This document shows positions 36,653-44,792 of a stretch of 64,000 nt of DNA, one piece after another (positions within the stretch are counted from its first letter, which is position 1; the number at the start of each line of letters is the position of its first letter). This DNA comes from Bog-756 sp963833585. Its GTDB lineage: Bacteria > Actinomycetota > Acidimicrobiia > Acidimicrobiales > RAAP-2. Both the position numbers and the translations under genes were made by a program. The notes beneath the pieces are model-generated. The model ran no database searches. It saw only the letters and a program-made list of their open reading frames with translations, and had not been told where the DNA came from. The stretch covers positions 930,001 through 994,000 of the forward strand of contig CAWHYF010000006.1 of NCBI GenBank assembly GCA_963833585.1, in the 5' to 3' direction.

Positions 36653-36921
36653 GGTTCCTCCCTTGGATGTTCGTAGTCGGCCGGCTAACGGGAAGGGCGA
36701 CCAAGAGGACGGTCGTCCGCGCAGCCACTGGCGCGGCGGGCGTGAAGCCCACGGCTTCTGGGAAATGGGGATGGGTGTTGCTGGAGCGACGGTTCTCCGA
36801 ACTCCGACGGCGATGGCTGTTGGAATACGTCACGGGGTCCTCACCAGCATTCGAAATATTTCGGCCGCATCTTCTGTTGCCTTCTCCCCTCCAATTGGAT
36901 GCCACCCTGGGACCCAAGGGC
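36653..36921. other. Long leader region of the universal stress gene
   Basis: About 270 bases lie between the Usp start and the DevR box at 36922. Frames on both strands are unconvincing (Arg- and Pro-rich, no pattern). If the box drives Usp, this is an unusually long 5' leader. I saw no clear riboswitch-like fold. Confidence 0.35.
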
Positions 36922-36937
36922 TAGGGCCAAAGGTCCC
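36922..36937 (-). promoter_or_regulatory. DevR/DosR-type box, minus-strand facing
   Basis: The minus strand reads GGGACCTTTGGCCCTA, identical to the box at 14049-14064. The only minus-strand gene downstream is the tandem universal stress protein starting at 36652. Confidence 0.75.
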
Positions 36938-37015
36938 CCAATCCGTCCGATGTGGGGCGAACCGAGGGCTCAGCGAGTCAGTGAACTGCGGGTGTCGGGA
37001 CGCGAAGCGACCTTC

Positions 37016-37031
37016 GGGACGTTTGGCCCTA
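37016..37031 (+). promoter_or_regulatory. DevR/DosR-type box, plus-strand facing
   Basis: GGGACGTTTGGCCCTA, a full match. It is 79 bp from the oppositely oriented box at 36922-36937. Downstream on the plus strand are a 40-codon ORF (37091) and the gene at 37425/37446. Confidence 0.75.
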
Positions 37032-37041
37032 CCGGCACGTG

Positions 37042-37094
37042 CCCTACTCGCGCATCCTTTGGTGGGGACGTCTCGAGTAGGGAGCGAAGGATGC
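37042..37094 (+). other. Interleaved inverted repeats with pseudoknot topology
   Basis: CCCTACTCG (37042-37050) pairs with CGAGTAGGG (37074-37082), and GCATCCTT (37052-37059) pairs with AAGGATGC (37087-37094). The order A-B-A'-B' is that of an H-type pseudoknot with stems of 9 and 8 bp. The 3' arms cover a GGGAG ribosome site and the ATG at 37091. If transcription begins close to the DevR box, the 5' arms may not be transcribed. Confidence 0.5.
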
Positions 37095-37213
37095 CCAGAG
37101 CCACCACAGACCGGACCGTCGACAAGGGATCTGGCATTGACGTCATGGTCCTCAGCTGCGCCCAGCAGGTGGAGCGAGCGCTCGACGAGTGGCGACGAGT
37201 ATCAACCAATTGA
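37091..37213 (+). CDS. Possible 40-residue protein
   Basis: The ORF starts ATG at 37091 with a GGGAG site 6 bases upstream and encodes MPRATTDRTVDKGSGIDVMV followed by a helical end (CAQQVERALDEWRRVSTN). It lies 60 bp downstream of a full DevR-type box, the usual distance for a controlled gene. There is no homology I recognise and it is too short for coding statistics to be decisive. The ribosome site and start codon are both within potential base-paired arms (37042-37094). Confidence 0.4.
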   Translation: MPRATTDRTVDKGSGIDVMVLSCAQQVERALDEWRRVSTN

Positions 37214-37424
37214 TGATTCAACTCGATCTGACCCACCAGGCTGTTCGATCCCGGCTTCCGGAAGGGGCCGGTGACTCGGATGCCGACACGAAGTCCGCTG
37301 GCCAGCGGCTCGGACAACCGATCCGAGATCATTCTGGCGGCCACCTTACGGCCGAAGCCGCTGTGGTCGGGCAACGTAGTGAACAGAGGCCAGGTGGCCC
37401 TGGACCATCACCGAGCCCGGTCTG

Positions 37425-37766
37425 ATGTTGCATCCGGGTAAGTCGATGCAACACAGGTCTCTCTACGTTGATCTGCTGAGCGTTTCGATCAGAGCGCGAA
37501 ACCAGTCTGATCACGAGCCGTCCCTAGGGGAGGCACTCGCCGAACTGGAACGGTGCCGACGGCAAATTGCGAGCACCGGCCCGCCCGACCAAGAGCGGGG
37601 TTGGTCCACACGTGCATTGGCGGACCAGGTGGCCTACGACGTCGCTCTTATCCAATGCGCGCGGTGTGCTGGCATCGACTGCTACCCCGACCGATTCGGA
37701 TGGCCGAAGGACGAGCGAACGCGACTCGAGCGCTGCTTCGCCACTCGGGGGATTCCTCTGGACTAA
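37425..37766 (+). CDS. Conserved-looking hypothetical protein
   Basis: The protein has up to 113 residues. The likely start is ATG 37446 (MQHRSLYVDLLSVSIRARNQ), with ATG 37425 as an alternative; neither has a clear ribosome site. It is soluble, with a helical middle (LGEALAELERCRRQIAS; STRALADQVAYDVALIQCARCAG) and an ending (DRFGWPKDERTRLERCFATRGIPLD) that looks conserved. Cysteines in CARCAGIDC could bind a metal or act as a redox pair. It sits between the DevR box/short ORF and devR, tail to tail with devR. Function is unknown; it may belong to the DevR-controlled set. Confidence 0.55.
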   Translation: MLHPGKSMQHRSLYVDLLSVSIRARNQSDHEPSLGEALAELERCRRQIASTGPPDQERGWSTRALADQVAYDVALIQCARCAGIDCYPDRFGWPKDERTRLERCFATRGIPLD

Positions 37767-37786
37767 TCCGGTCGTATGACTGGGAC

Positions 37787-38458
37787 CTACGTACCCGTGG
37801 CGTCGGTACGGCGCGCCTGAGCTGATCGCTCGGCGATGCGGGTGGCGAAGGTTGCGGCCTGGGTCCGGCGCTCCATCCCCAGCTTGGCCAGAAGATTGGA
37901 CACGTAGTTCTTGACCGTCTTCTCGGCCAGGTAGAGGGTGGTGGCGATCTGCCGGTTGGTCTGGCCCTCGGCGACGAGGTCGAGGATCCGACGCTCCCGG
38001 GAGGTGAGGGTGGCCAGCAGTGGGTCCTCCTCCGTCGCCTGGTGGAGCTTCTCGAGGACGCGATCGGTCAGGGCGGGATCGAGCAGGGATCGACCTTCGG
38101 CCACCCGCCGGATGTCGTCAACCAGACTGCTCGCACCAACTTGCTTCAGCACATACCCGGCGGCACCGGCCATGATGGCCGCAAACAGCGCCTCGTCGTC
38201 GGCGTAGGAGGTGAGCATCACACAAGCGATTTCAGGGAAAGTCGACCGGACTTCCCGGCAAACCTCGATTCCGCTGCCGTCGGGGAGCCGCACGTCGAGA
38301 ATGGCCACATCGGGACGTGTGGGAGGAATCCGATCCAGAGCCTCGCTGGCGGTCGCGGCCTCGCCAACCACTACAAAACCGTCCGCGGCCTCAAACAATG
38401 ACCGGAGTCCGGTCCTAACAATTTCGTGATCGTCGAGAAGGAAGACTCTTATGGTCAT
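37787..38458 (-). CDS. devR: NarL/FixJ response regulator, DevR/DosR-like
   Basis: This 223-residue regulator is strikingly like mycobacterial DevR. The receiver shows LLDDHEIVRTGL, phospho-acceptor Asp55 in VAILDVRLPDGSG, Thr83 in MLTSYADDEA and Lys105. The HTH shows LTSRERRILDLVAEGQTNRQ and LAEKTVKNYVSNLLAKLGMERR; Lys180, Lys183 and Asn184 correspond to the base-contacting residues of M. tuberculosis DosR. The start at 38458 (MTIRVFLLDDHE) is chosen because the upstream extension is unlike any receiver. It is divergent from the kinase gene at 38611. I see no clear DevR box in the 152-bp space between them. It is the probable regulator of the boxes listed in this window. Confidence 0.92.
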   Translation of the reverse strand: MTIRVFLLDDHEIVRTGLRSLFEAADGFVVVGEAATASEALDRIPPTRPDVAILDVRLPDGSGIEVCREVRSTFPEIACVMLTSYADDEALFAAIMAGAAGYVLKQVGASSLVDDIRRVAEGRSLLDPALTDRVLEKLHQATEEDPLLATLTSRERRILDLVAEGQTNRQIATTLYLAEKTVKNYVSNLLAKLGMERRTQAATFATRIAERSAQARRTDATGT

Positions 38459-38610
38459 GAAACGACTAGAACCTCCAGGCTGGCTCGCATCGGATCGGAG
38501 GGATGACGGGACGGCGTTCGATGACTTCGACACTTTAGCCTTGGAGTGGCCGTATCCGAATGACGGGCTAGAGTTCTGCAAACGCAACTGCTCTGGTCAT
38601 TGAGGATGTT

Positions 38611-39747
38611 GTGCCGTATCACTCCATAGAGGACCCCGCCAAGCTGCGCCGAGTGCTCGAGGCAGCTCTGCTTCTCGAGGCCGATCTCGACCTCTCCAGC
38701 CTGCTCCGACACATCATCGACGAAGCTCGCTCGATGACCAATGCCCGCTACGGTGCGCTGGGAGTGCTGGACGAGGACGGCACCGCATTGTCGGAATTCA
38801 TCACCGTCGGTCTTGAGCCTGAGGAGGAGGAGGCGATCGGTGCCCGTCCGGTCGGGCGGGGGGTTCTGGGGCTCCTGATCTCCGAGCCCGAGCCGCTGCG
38901 GCTGGCTCGGCTGGGCTCCCACCAGAAAAGCTACGGCTTTCCCGCCAACCACCCTCCGATGACCTCGTTCCTGGGCGTGCCCATCAAGGTGCGGGACGAG
39001 GTCTACGGAAACCTCTACCTCACCGACAAAATCGGCTGGTCCGAGTTCACCAACGACGATGAAGCACTTATCGGCGGCCTCGCCGTCGCCGCCGGCATTG
39101 CCATCGAGAACGCCCGGCTTCACCAGCGTGTCCAGGAAGTTGCCATCTACGAGGAACGGGACCGCCTGGCTCGGGACCTCCACGACACGGTCATCCAACG
39201 TCTGTTTGCTATCGGGCTCTCCCTCCAAAGCATTGTGGCGAGCCCTTCGACGTCCCGGAGTGCGGACCGCATCGCCCAGACGATTACCGACATCGACGAC
39301 ACCATCCGACAGGTCCGTACCAGCATCTTCGAACTCGCATCGGGCCGGATCGACCATGGACTTCGCGAAAATACCCTGTCCCTACTCCAGGACTTGCGAC
39401 CGGTGGTCGGGTTCGATGTTCGCGCCTCTTTCCAAGGTCCGGTTGATGCCGCCGTGCCCGATAACGTCGCCGAGCACCTCCTGGCTGTCATCCGCGAGGC
39501 GGTCACCAACATCGGACGTCACGCCCAGGCCACCGGGGCCACGGTCGACATCACCGTAAAGGACGGCCACTGTCGGCTCCGAGTCGTCGACGACGGAGTG
39601 GGGATGACCGCGTCGACGCCCACTGGCGGTGGGCTCGGCCTAGGCAACTTACGCCGCCGCGCCGAGAAATTGCGCGGGCAACTCGTGGTCGAAAGCCCAG
39701 TCGAGGGTGGGACGATTCTCACATGGCAGGTGCCGCTGACTCATTGA
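38611..39747 (+). CDS. devS: GAF-domain sensor histidine kinase, DevS/DosT-like
   Basis: The 378-residue kinase is the presumed partner of DevR. A single GAF domain (about 45-185) reads GALGVLDEDGTALSEFITVG, GVLGLLISEPEPLRL and YGFPANHPPMTSFLGVPI, very close to GAF-A of mycobacterial DevS/DosT, which holds heme. A histidine (His114) lies in the NHPPM motif, in the region of the heme-ligand histidine, so heme or gas sensing is plausible. A HisKA_3 domain has the phospho-His191 in RDLHDTVIQRLFAIGLSLQ. The HATPase domain shows REAVTNIGRHAQA and GGGLGLGNLRRRAE. DevS and DosT have two GAF domains and about 575 residues; this protein lacks the second GAF. The GTG at 38611 follows GAGGA. Confidence 0.9.
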   Translation: MPYHSIEDPAKLRRVLEAALLLEADLDLSSLLRHIIDEARSMTNARYGALGVLDEDGTALSEFITVGLEPEEEEAIGARPVGRGVLGLLISEPEPLRLARLGSHQKSYGFPANHPPMTSFLGVPIKVRDEVYGNLYLTDKIGWSEFTNDDEALIGGLAVAAGIAIENARLHQRVQEVAIYEERDRLARDLHDTVIQRLFAIGLSLQSIVASPSTSRSADRIAQTITDIDDTIRQVRTSIFELASGRIDHGLRENTLSLLQDLRPVVGFDVRASFQGPVDAAVPDNVAEHLLAVIREAVTNIGRHAQATGATVDITVKDGHCRLRVVDDGVGMTASTPTGGGLGLGNLRRRAEKLRGQLVVESPVEGGTILTWQVPLTH

Positions 39748-39857
39748 ATCCTCCTGGAGCGGCCTCCCCACGAGGAAGGGCCCTTCATTGCCCGATCCCC
39801 ACATTGCGGAGGGTCCTAGTTCGACGAAATGGGGAGTTCCGACCGCAGACGCGACGT

Positions 39858-40463
39858 TCACGCTTCTTTGACCACGGCGTACCAGACTCGGTGAGCCACT
39901 CCCTCAATGCCATCGCCCATTCGGGCACAGCGTCGGTAGAGCTCGCGACGTCCGGCAATCTCGCGGAGATCGTCGATCTGGAGTAGGGCCGACATGGCCC
40001 GACGGTAGACGTGCTCAAGAGCGCGCTGCTGTTTGACCGCGGCGTCGGCGCAGTCGGTCGCCCGATCCGGATCGGACGACAGGCACGGGAACGCCTGCAC
40101 CAGATTTCGCAATCCGTGGCCAACCAACTCAGCCATCTCGGCCATCGGGGGATCTGGGTCCATATCCACCAGCTCCGATTCGCGGACCAGGTTCTTGGCT
40201 GCGTTCAGCACCCCATCGAGCCGCTCGGAGATCTCGTAGATGTCCTCGGGACTGATCGGCGTTACGAACGCATTCCTCACGGCAGTCAGAACCGCACGGG
40301 TGGCCAAATCACCCTTGTGCTCAATCTCGTGAACAGCAGCCCCCTGCGAAGCGTCGCCCTTGGCCCACGCGCACAGGGCGTCGATGCCGCTGATCGTGAT
40401 TTCGCCCTGGACGGCCAACAATCCCAGCAGGTCAGGGGTCTTTGGCAGAAACCACCGATTCAC
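39858..40463 (-). CDS. DUF47 (PhoU-like) phosphate transport regulator
   Basis: This 201-residue all-helical protein is of the DUF47/TIGR00153 family, which usually regulates the adjacent PiT transporter. It starts at GTG 40463 (VNRWFLPKTPDLLGLLAVQG), and this start overlaps the stop of the PiT gene by 4 bp (GTGA). Recognisable parts are AAVHEIEHKGDLATRAVLTA with a metal-binding E-x3-D, and PISPEDIYEISERLDGVLNAAKN. The frame is open far upstream, inside the PiT gene, but that part is a shadow. Translational coupling to the transporter supports joint function in phosphate uptake. Confidence 0.85.
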   Translation of the reverse strand: MNRWFLPKTPDLLGLLAVQGEITISGIDALCAWAKGDASQGAAVHEIEHKGDLATRAVLTAVRNAFVTPISPEDIYEISERLDGVLNAAKNLVRESELVDMDPDPPMAEMAELVGHGLRNLVQAFPCLSSDPDRATDCADAAVKQQRALEHVYRRAMSALLQIDDLREIAGRRELYRRCARMGDGIEGVAHRVWYAVVKEA

Positions 40464-41458
40464 CCGAGCCACCTCCACACCAAGAAGAACACTGCCCCGA
40501 GGGCTCCGCTGACAGGGAGCGTAACCAGCCAAGCAAGCCCGATCTCCCCCACGACCGCCCAGCGTACGTGACGGAACCGTTCTCCCGATCCCACGCCGAC
40601 AACAGCCGGGGCGACGACGTCGGTGGTGCTGACTGGTGCGCCGGCCAGTGAGGCGATCAGGACGATGGTTCCCGATGCGCTCTGACTGACCAAGCCGTCG
40701 AGGGATCGGATGCGATAGATGCGCTTTCCGAGGGTGCGGACAACCCGCCAACCGCCGAAGAGTGTTCCAAACGTCAGGAACAGTGCCGACGCCAGCGCCA
40801 CCCAGAAAGGAACGGCAAAGTGAGACAGCTTTCCATCGGCAACCAGCGCTGCGGTGATCAGACCCATCGTCTTCTGCGCATCGTTGGAGCCGTGGGCAAA
40901 GGCGAGACCTGCGGAGGCCACGACCTCGCCACGCCTCACCGGTTTCTGCACCGACCGAGTGGCTCGCCTGAGGGATCGACGAGCCAGCCGAATGCCGATC
41001 ATGGCCAACGGGAGGGCGATCGCCGAAGAGAAGAAGAGCCAGAGGAGAGAGCCGAACACGCCCACAGGGCGGAGGCCGTTCAACCCGCCCCACCGCACGG
41101 CACTGATACCGCCCTCTGCCAGCGCCGCTCCGGCCAAGGCACCAACGAGGCAGTGACCCGAGCTGCAAGGAAGACCCCACCAGAGGGTGAGCAGGCTCCA
41201 CACCAGGGCACCAAGCACCGCTGCACCCAGGACCTCCAACATGTCGCCAGCCGGGACGATCGCGATGCCCCCGATGGTGGCAGCTACGGCGGTGCCCACG
41301 ACAAGAGCGCCGACCACATGGAAGACGGCGGCAGTCACGACCGCAGGTGCGGGACGCATGGCGCCGGTCACGATCGGGGCGGCAATTGCATTGCCCGCAT
41401 CATGGACGCCATTCACCACCGCAAATGCCGCTGCGAGCAGAATGACCACCACGAACAT
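40460..41458 (-). CDS. PiT family inorganic phosphate transporter
   Basis: This is a 332-residue membrane protein with about 10 helices that carries phosphate (usually as a metal-phosphate complex) with a cation. Both inverted-repeat signatures are present: FAVVNGVHDAGNAIAAPI near the N-terminus and GLAFAHGSNDAQKTMGLIT in the second half. LPCSSGHCLVGALAGAA and GAPVSTTDVVAPAVVGVG are the matching re-entrant loops. It is followed by a coupled DUF47 gene. With PPK2 at 57720 it could feed polyphosphate storage. It starts ATG 41458; there is no visible DevR box. Confidence 0.9.
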   Translation of the reverse strand: MFVVVILLAAAFAVVNGVHDAGNAIAAPIVTGAMRPAPAVVTAAVFHVVGALVVGTAVAATIGGIAIVPAGDMLEVLGAAVLGALVWSLLTLWWGLPCSSGHCLVGALAGAALAEGGISAVRWGGLNGLRPVGVFGSLLWLFFSSAIALPLAMIGIRLARRSLRRATRSVQKPVRRGEVVASAGLAFAHGSNDAQKTMGLITAALVADGKLSHFAVPFWVALASALFLTFGTLFGGWRVVRTLGKRIYRIRSLDGLVSQSASGTIVLIASLAGAPVSTTDVVAPAVVGVGSGERFRHVRWAVVGEIGLAWLVTLPVSGALGAVFFLVWRWLG

Positions 41459-41783
41459 CGGTTGATCCTCTCATGTGGCCGGCTTGTGGCCGACCTTATT
41501 TCATGAGCCGGCCGGACTACCGGCGTACTGGTGGCCGCCGAAACCCGTCGAGGCCCGACACGTGGCGGTCCCCCTGTCACTGAACGGCTGATGGCTGTCG
41601 TGGCGTTACTGGGCGACGAGTCCGCCAAAGAACTGCGGCGGATCGCCGTCCGCTCGCAGCTTTCCTCGGCAGAATGGTTCAGTGCTGCTTGGCGGATTCA
41701 CCCACGAGCCCTGGGGTCCTCGAATATCACGACTTCCCCGTACGGATGTCGCCCGGTGCCCGAGAGTTCGTCGGGTTCGGACC
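41459..41783. other. Intergenic region, no gene seen
   Basis: About 325 bases lie between the PiT start and the end of the next minus-strand gene. A plus-strand frame exists but shows no protein-like pattern. The PiT promoter should be here. Confidence 0.4.
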
Positions 41784-43463
41784 TCATTCGCCCTGTAGGT
41801 CCCGCCGCCGGAACGCGAGCCAACCGAAGAGCGCGGCGACGCAACCGAGACCAGTCATGATGCCGTTGGCCTCCCAGTGCGGCGAAACGGCGGGGGCCGA
41901 GGCCATCTGGTGGAACACCGACGTGTCGAGTACCCAGCGGCTGACGGCACCGATGCCACCCACGATCACGATGAGTAGCGACCAGCCCAGAAACGTATAG
42001 ACCACCACCGACACCAAGCGAGGATGTATCCCGAATGCCAGCACCCCGATCCCCAAGATCGCCAGTGCGGGCGGAACCAGGTTCAGGCCCGCCTCCACGA
42101 GCGTCGCGAAGCTCACCCCCGCGTGCTGGCTGGCGGCACCGAGCCATGCGAAGACTCCCGCCCCCACACCGCTCACGAGGAGCACGGCGAAGGCCACAAC
42201 CAGCCTGCCACCGAGCCAACGTGTGCGTGATACGGGTCGGACCAGGAGGTGGTCGAGCCTGCCGTCCGACTCCTCCGAACGCGCTGCGGTGAGCTGCCCG
42301 ACGCCGACGAAGGCGACCAGGACCGCTAGGACGAGAAAGCAGACGCCGAGCACGGCCTCGGCGCCAGTTCCCGGTGCTCCGAGCTTGGAGAACACCTTGT
42401 GGACCGAAGAACCCGAGATCGTCCGCCCGGCCGACTTGGCAATCAGCCCATACAGCAATCCCGACACGGCGATGGCCACCCACCAGCCAACGACTGTTGG
42501 TCTGGTCATCCGAATGGCCAGTCCTGTCGGTCCGGTGAGGAGACCAAGATGGGGGGAACTGGTCGCCCGGTCCGGCACGATGCTCGCCCCCACGTCCCGC
42601 CGGCCAGCCAGGCGCACGGCAATGACCGCCAGCACCGCAGTGAAGCCGACGATCGGTACCAGGGCCAGGGGTTGGGGTGCGGTGAGCGGTTGGAGCTCCT
42701 CCACCCAACCCAGTGGTGACGCCCAGATCAGGCCATGGAGGCCCACTCCCACGTCGGCGATCATCCGCACGGCATAGGCCAGGCCGAGGAACACTGCGGC
42801 ATAGGAGGCGGCCTGGCGCCGGGTCGCACCGAGCTGGCTGGTCAGGACGCCAACCGCCAGGAACATGACCGCGGTGGCCACCAGGGCCAAGGCGAAGAAA
42901 AGGGACGGGCCGGCGCCGATGTCCACCTTCGAGTCCAGGCCGACAAGGATCGTGACCACCGCCGCGAGTGCCCACAGCACGAGGACGCCAGACCCTAGAC
43001 CGACGAGTGCCTGGACCGTGGCGCCGCGGCGGGTGGTCTGGCCGGCGAGCATGAGCTCCCAACGGCCGCTCTCCTCCTCGCCCCGTAGCAGTCTGGTGCT
43101 GGTCAGCAGTCCCCATACCGCGCCGAGGATGATGAGGGTCATCGATATCTTGAACACGGTGAAGCCGGCGACGGTCTGAAGGTCCGGAGCTGGTCCGAAC
43201 AGGGCGCTCGTCGCCTTGTTGGAGCCGTAGGCGGCAGCCAGTGCGCTCCGTTGCGCCTGGGTCTTGTAGATCGTCGTGTAGCTGATGGCCGACGAGGCGA
43301 CGGCAATGCCGAAGATGTAACCCCAGATAACCCCGGAACGGCTGGCCTTTCGGGCGGTTTGGCCGAAGACGACGGTGCGAGGCGAACGAGTCACCGATGA
43401 TCGGCGTTGCCGCCGGACGCCGGGCTCAGTGGGCAACTGGGTCGGACTCGAAGGGCCGGCCAT
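41784..43463 (-). CDS. ABC transporter permease (multi-pass, ABC-2-like exporter)
   Basis: This is a 559-residue permease with about 12 predicted helices in two halves. It starts MAGPSSPTQLPTEPGVRRQR with a cytosolic tail, then VIWGYIFGIAVASSAISYTT. Motifs common to exporters of this duplicated ABC-2 type are TRLLRGEEESGRWELMLAGQ in the first half and SEESDGRLDHLLVRPVSRTRW in the second. Family members are often labelled polyketide antibiotic exporters, but substrates are rarely known. Its start at 43463 overlaps the end of the ATPase gene by 38 bp. The last residues (FRRRDLQGE) are typical of the family end, so the gene is complete. Confidence 0.85.
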   Translation of the reverse strand: MAGPSSPTQLPTEPGVRRQRRSSVTRSPRTVVFGQTARKASRSGVIWGYIFGIAVASSAISYTTIYKTQAQRSALAAAYGSNKATSALFGPAPDLQTVAGFTVFKISMTLIILGAVWGLLTSTRLLRGEEESGRWELMLAGQTTRRGATVQALVGLGSGVLVLWALAAVVTILVGLDSKVDIGAGPSLFFALALVATAVMFLAVGVLTSQLGATRRQAASYAAVFLGLAYAVRMIADVGVGLHGLIWASPLGWVEELQPLTAPQPLALVPIVGFTAVLAVIAVRLAGRRDVGASIVPDRATSSPHLGLLTGPTGLAIRMTRPTVVGWWVAIAVSGLLYGLIAKSAGRTISGSSVHKVFSKLGAPGTGAEAVLGVCFLVLAVLVAFVGVGQLTAARSEESDGRLDHLLVRPVSRTRWLGGRLVVAFAVLLVSGVGAGVFAWLGAASQHAGVSFATLVEAGLNLVPPALAILGIGVLAFGIHPRLVSVVVYTFLGWSLLIVIVGGIGAVSRWVLDTSVFHQMASAPAVSPHWEANGIMTGLGCVAALFGWLAFRRRDLQGE

Positions 43464-44352
43464 CGCCGCCGTACTGGGCGAGGAAGAGTTCCTCGAGAGA
43501 CGGCTCGCGGCTCACCAGTCGGGTGACGTCGGCGCCCACCAGGGCCTTCAAGAACGGCTCGATCGATCCTTGAACATGGCAACGGACCAAGGGACCGTCC
43601 GACTCCACCGAGGTCACTCCGGAGACGCCGGACAGATCAGGGATCGCACCGGCGAAGGTCGTCTCGACGGTAAGGGCGCTGAGATGTCGCATCTGGGCCA
43701 GCGTGCCCATCTCGATGAGCTTGCCCTCCCTGAGAATGCCCACACGGTCGCAGAGTGCTTCCACCTCGCTCATGATGTGGGACGAGAGAAAGACCGTCTG
43801 GCCGCGATCTCGTGCTTCGTGGATGCAACGGCGAAATGCCTGCTCCATGAGTGGATCGAGCCCACTGGTTGGTTCGTCAAGCAATAGCAGGTCTGGGCGA
43901 ACCATCAATGCGCCGATCAGGATGACTTTCTGCCGGTTTCCCTTGGAGTAGGCGCGGACCTTCTTGCTGGGATCGAGATCGAATCGATCGATCAGTTCGT
44001 CCCGATAGGCCGTGTCGATCTGACCCTGGATCCGTCCGAGCAGATGGAGGGTCTCGCCCCCGGTCAATGACGGCCAGAGGTTCGCCTCTCCGGCCACGAA
44101 CGCCAGATGACGGTGGGCTTCGATGATCTGGCGCTGACAGTCGAACCCGAAGATCAAGCCACGCCCCTCCGTGGGCCGGCTGAGCCCCAGCAACAGTCTG
44201 ATGGTCGTCGTCTTTCCGGCTCCGTTGGGGCCCAGGAAGCCGACCACCTCACCCCGGGCGACTTCGAGGTTCAGGTCATCAAGAGCGGCGACGCCGTCGT
44301 AGCACTTGGTTAAGCCCTCCGTGCGTATGGCAACGGTGTCCACGGCCACCAC
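43426..44352 (-). CDS. ABC transporter ATP-binding protein
   Basis: This is a 308-residue ABC ATPase partner of the overlapping permease. It shows LTKCYDGVAALDDLNLEVARG, Walker A GPNGAGKTTTIRLLLGL, the signature YSKGNRQKVILIGALM, Walker B LLLLDEPTSGLDPLMEQ and the H-loop SSHIMSEVEAL. The C-terminal 80 residues form the usual accessory domain. The start is the GTG at 44352 behind GAAAGG; TATAGT about 10 bases further upstream could be a promoter -10 element. Confidence 0.88.
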   Translation of the reverse strand: MVAVDTVAIRTEGLTKCYDGVAALDDLNLEVARGEVVGFLGPNGAGKTTTIRLLLGLSRPTEGRGLIFGFDCQRQIIEAHRHLAFVAGEANLWPSLTGGETLHLLGRIQGQIDTAYRDELIDRFDLDPSKKVRAYSKGNRQKVILIGALMVRPDLLLLDEPTSGLDPLMEQAFRRCIHEARDRGQTVFLSSHIMSEVEALCDRVGILREGKLIEMGTLAQMRHLSALTVETTFAGAIPDLSGVSGVTSVESDGPLVRCHVQGSIEPFLKALVGADVTRLVSREPSLEELFLAQYGGDGRPFESDPVAH

Positions 44353-44792
44353 CTTTCATCCGTACTATACGTTTGCCTAGCGGTCTCACTGTGCGTCTTG
44401 CCCCTGCTCTGTGCCTCGAGCCGCCCGGGCTCGTCCCCGTTACATTGGTCCGTCCTGGGGCGCAGGTCTCCCCGCGCGGGGTTCGGGAACCAACGAGCAC
44501 GGGGGCTCCGCCTATGCCAGCGGGGCGCGCTTTCCGCCATGTACCGACACCCGCCGTCCGCTGCGCCATCCCCTGCGCCCACCTCCCCGGAACTGGACCG
44601 CCCTTCTGTGGTCCCCAAGGCCCCTGGGGGGGTTGGCCACCTGCGTCCCCCGTCACCAGATCTCTTCAGATCATCCGCGAGTGAGGCGTATCGCTGCTGG
44701 GTCAGGAAGGCGATTGCCGATCGATTGGCCCGGCGCTACGGTCGGGCTTGGGGGCCTCCTCCCTGAGAGGATGGGCCGGCCCAGGAGGACAA
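44353..44792. other. Divergent intergenic region, no gene seen
   Basis: About 440 GC-rich bases lie between divergent genes. Overlapping frames on both strands translate to Pro/Arg/Gly-rich sequence with no recognisable pattern. Promoters of the ABC operon (minus) and the amidohydrolase (plus) must lie here. Confidence 0.45.

Noticed and set aside
39858..41201. A 447-codon minus-strand frame ending with the DUF47 protein
   Set aside because: Only the last 201 codons are protein-like. The rest overlaps the PiT gene in another frame, and the GTGA overlap fixes the start at 40463.
44360..44790. Open frames on both strands before the amidohydrolase
   Set aside because: Their translations are Pro/Arg-rich and mutually overlapping, with no motif and no ribosome site.
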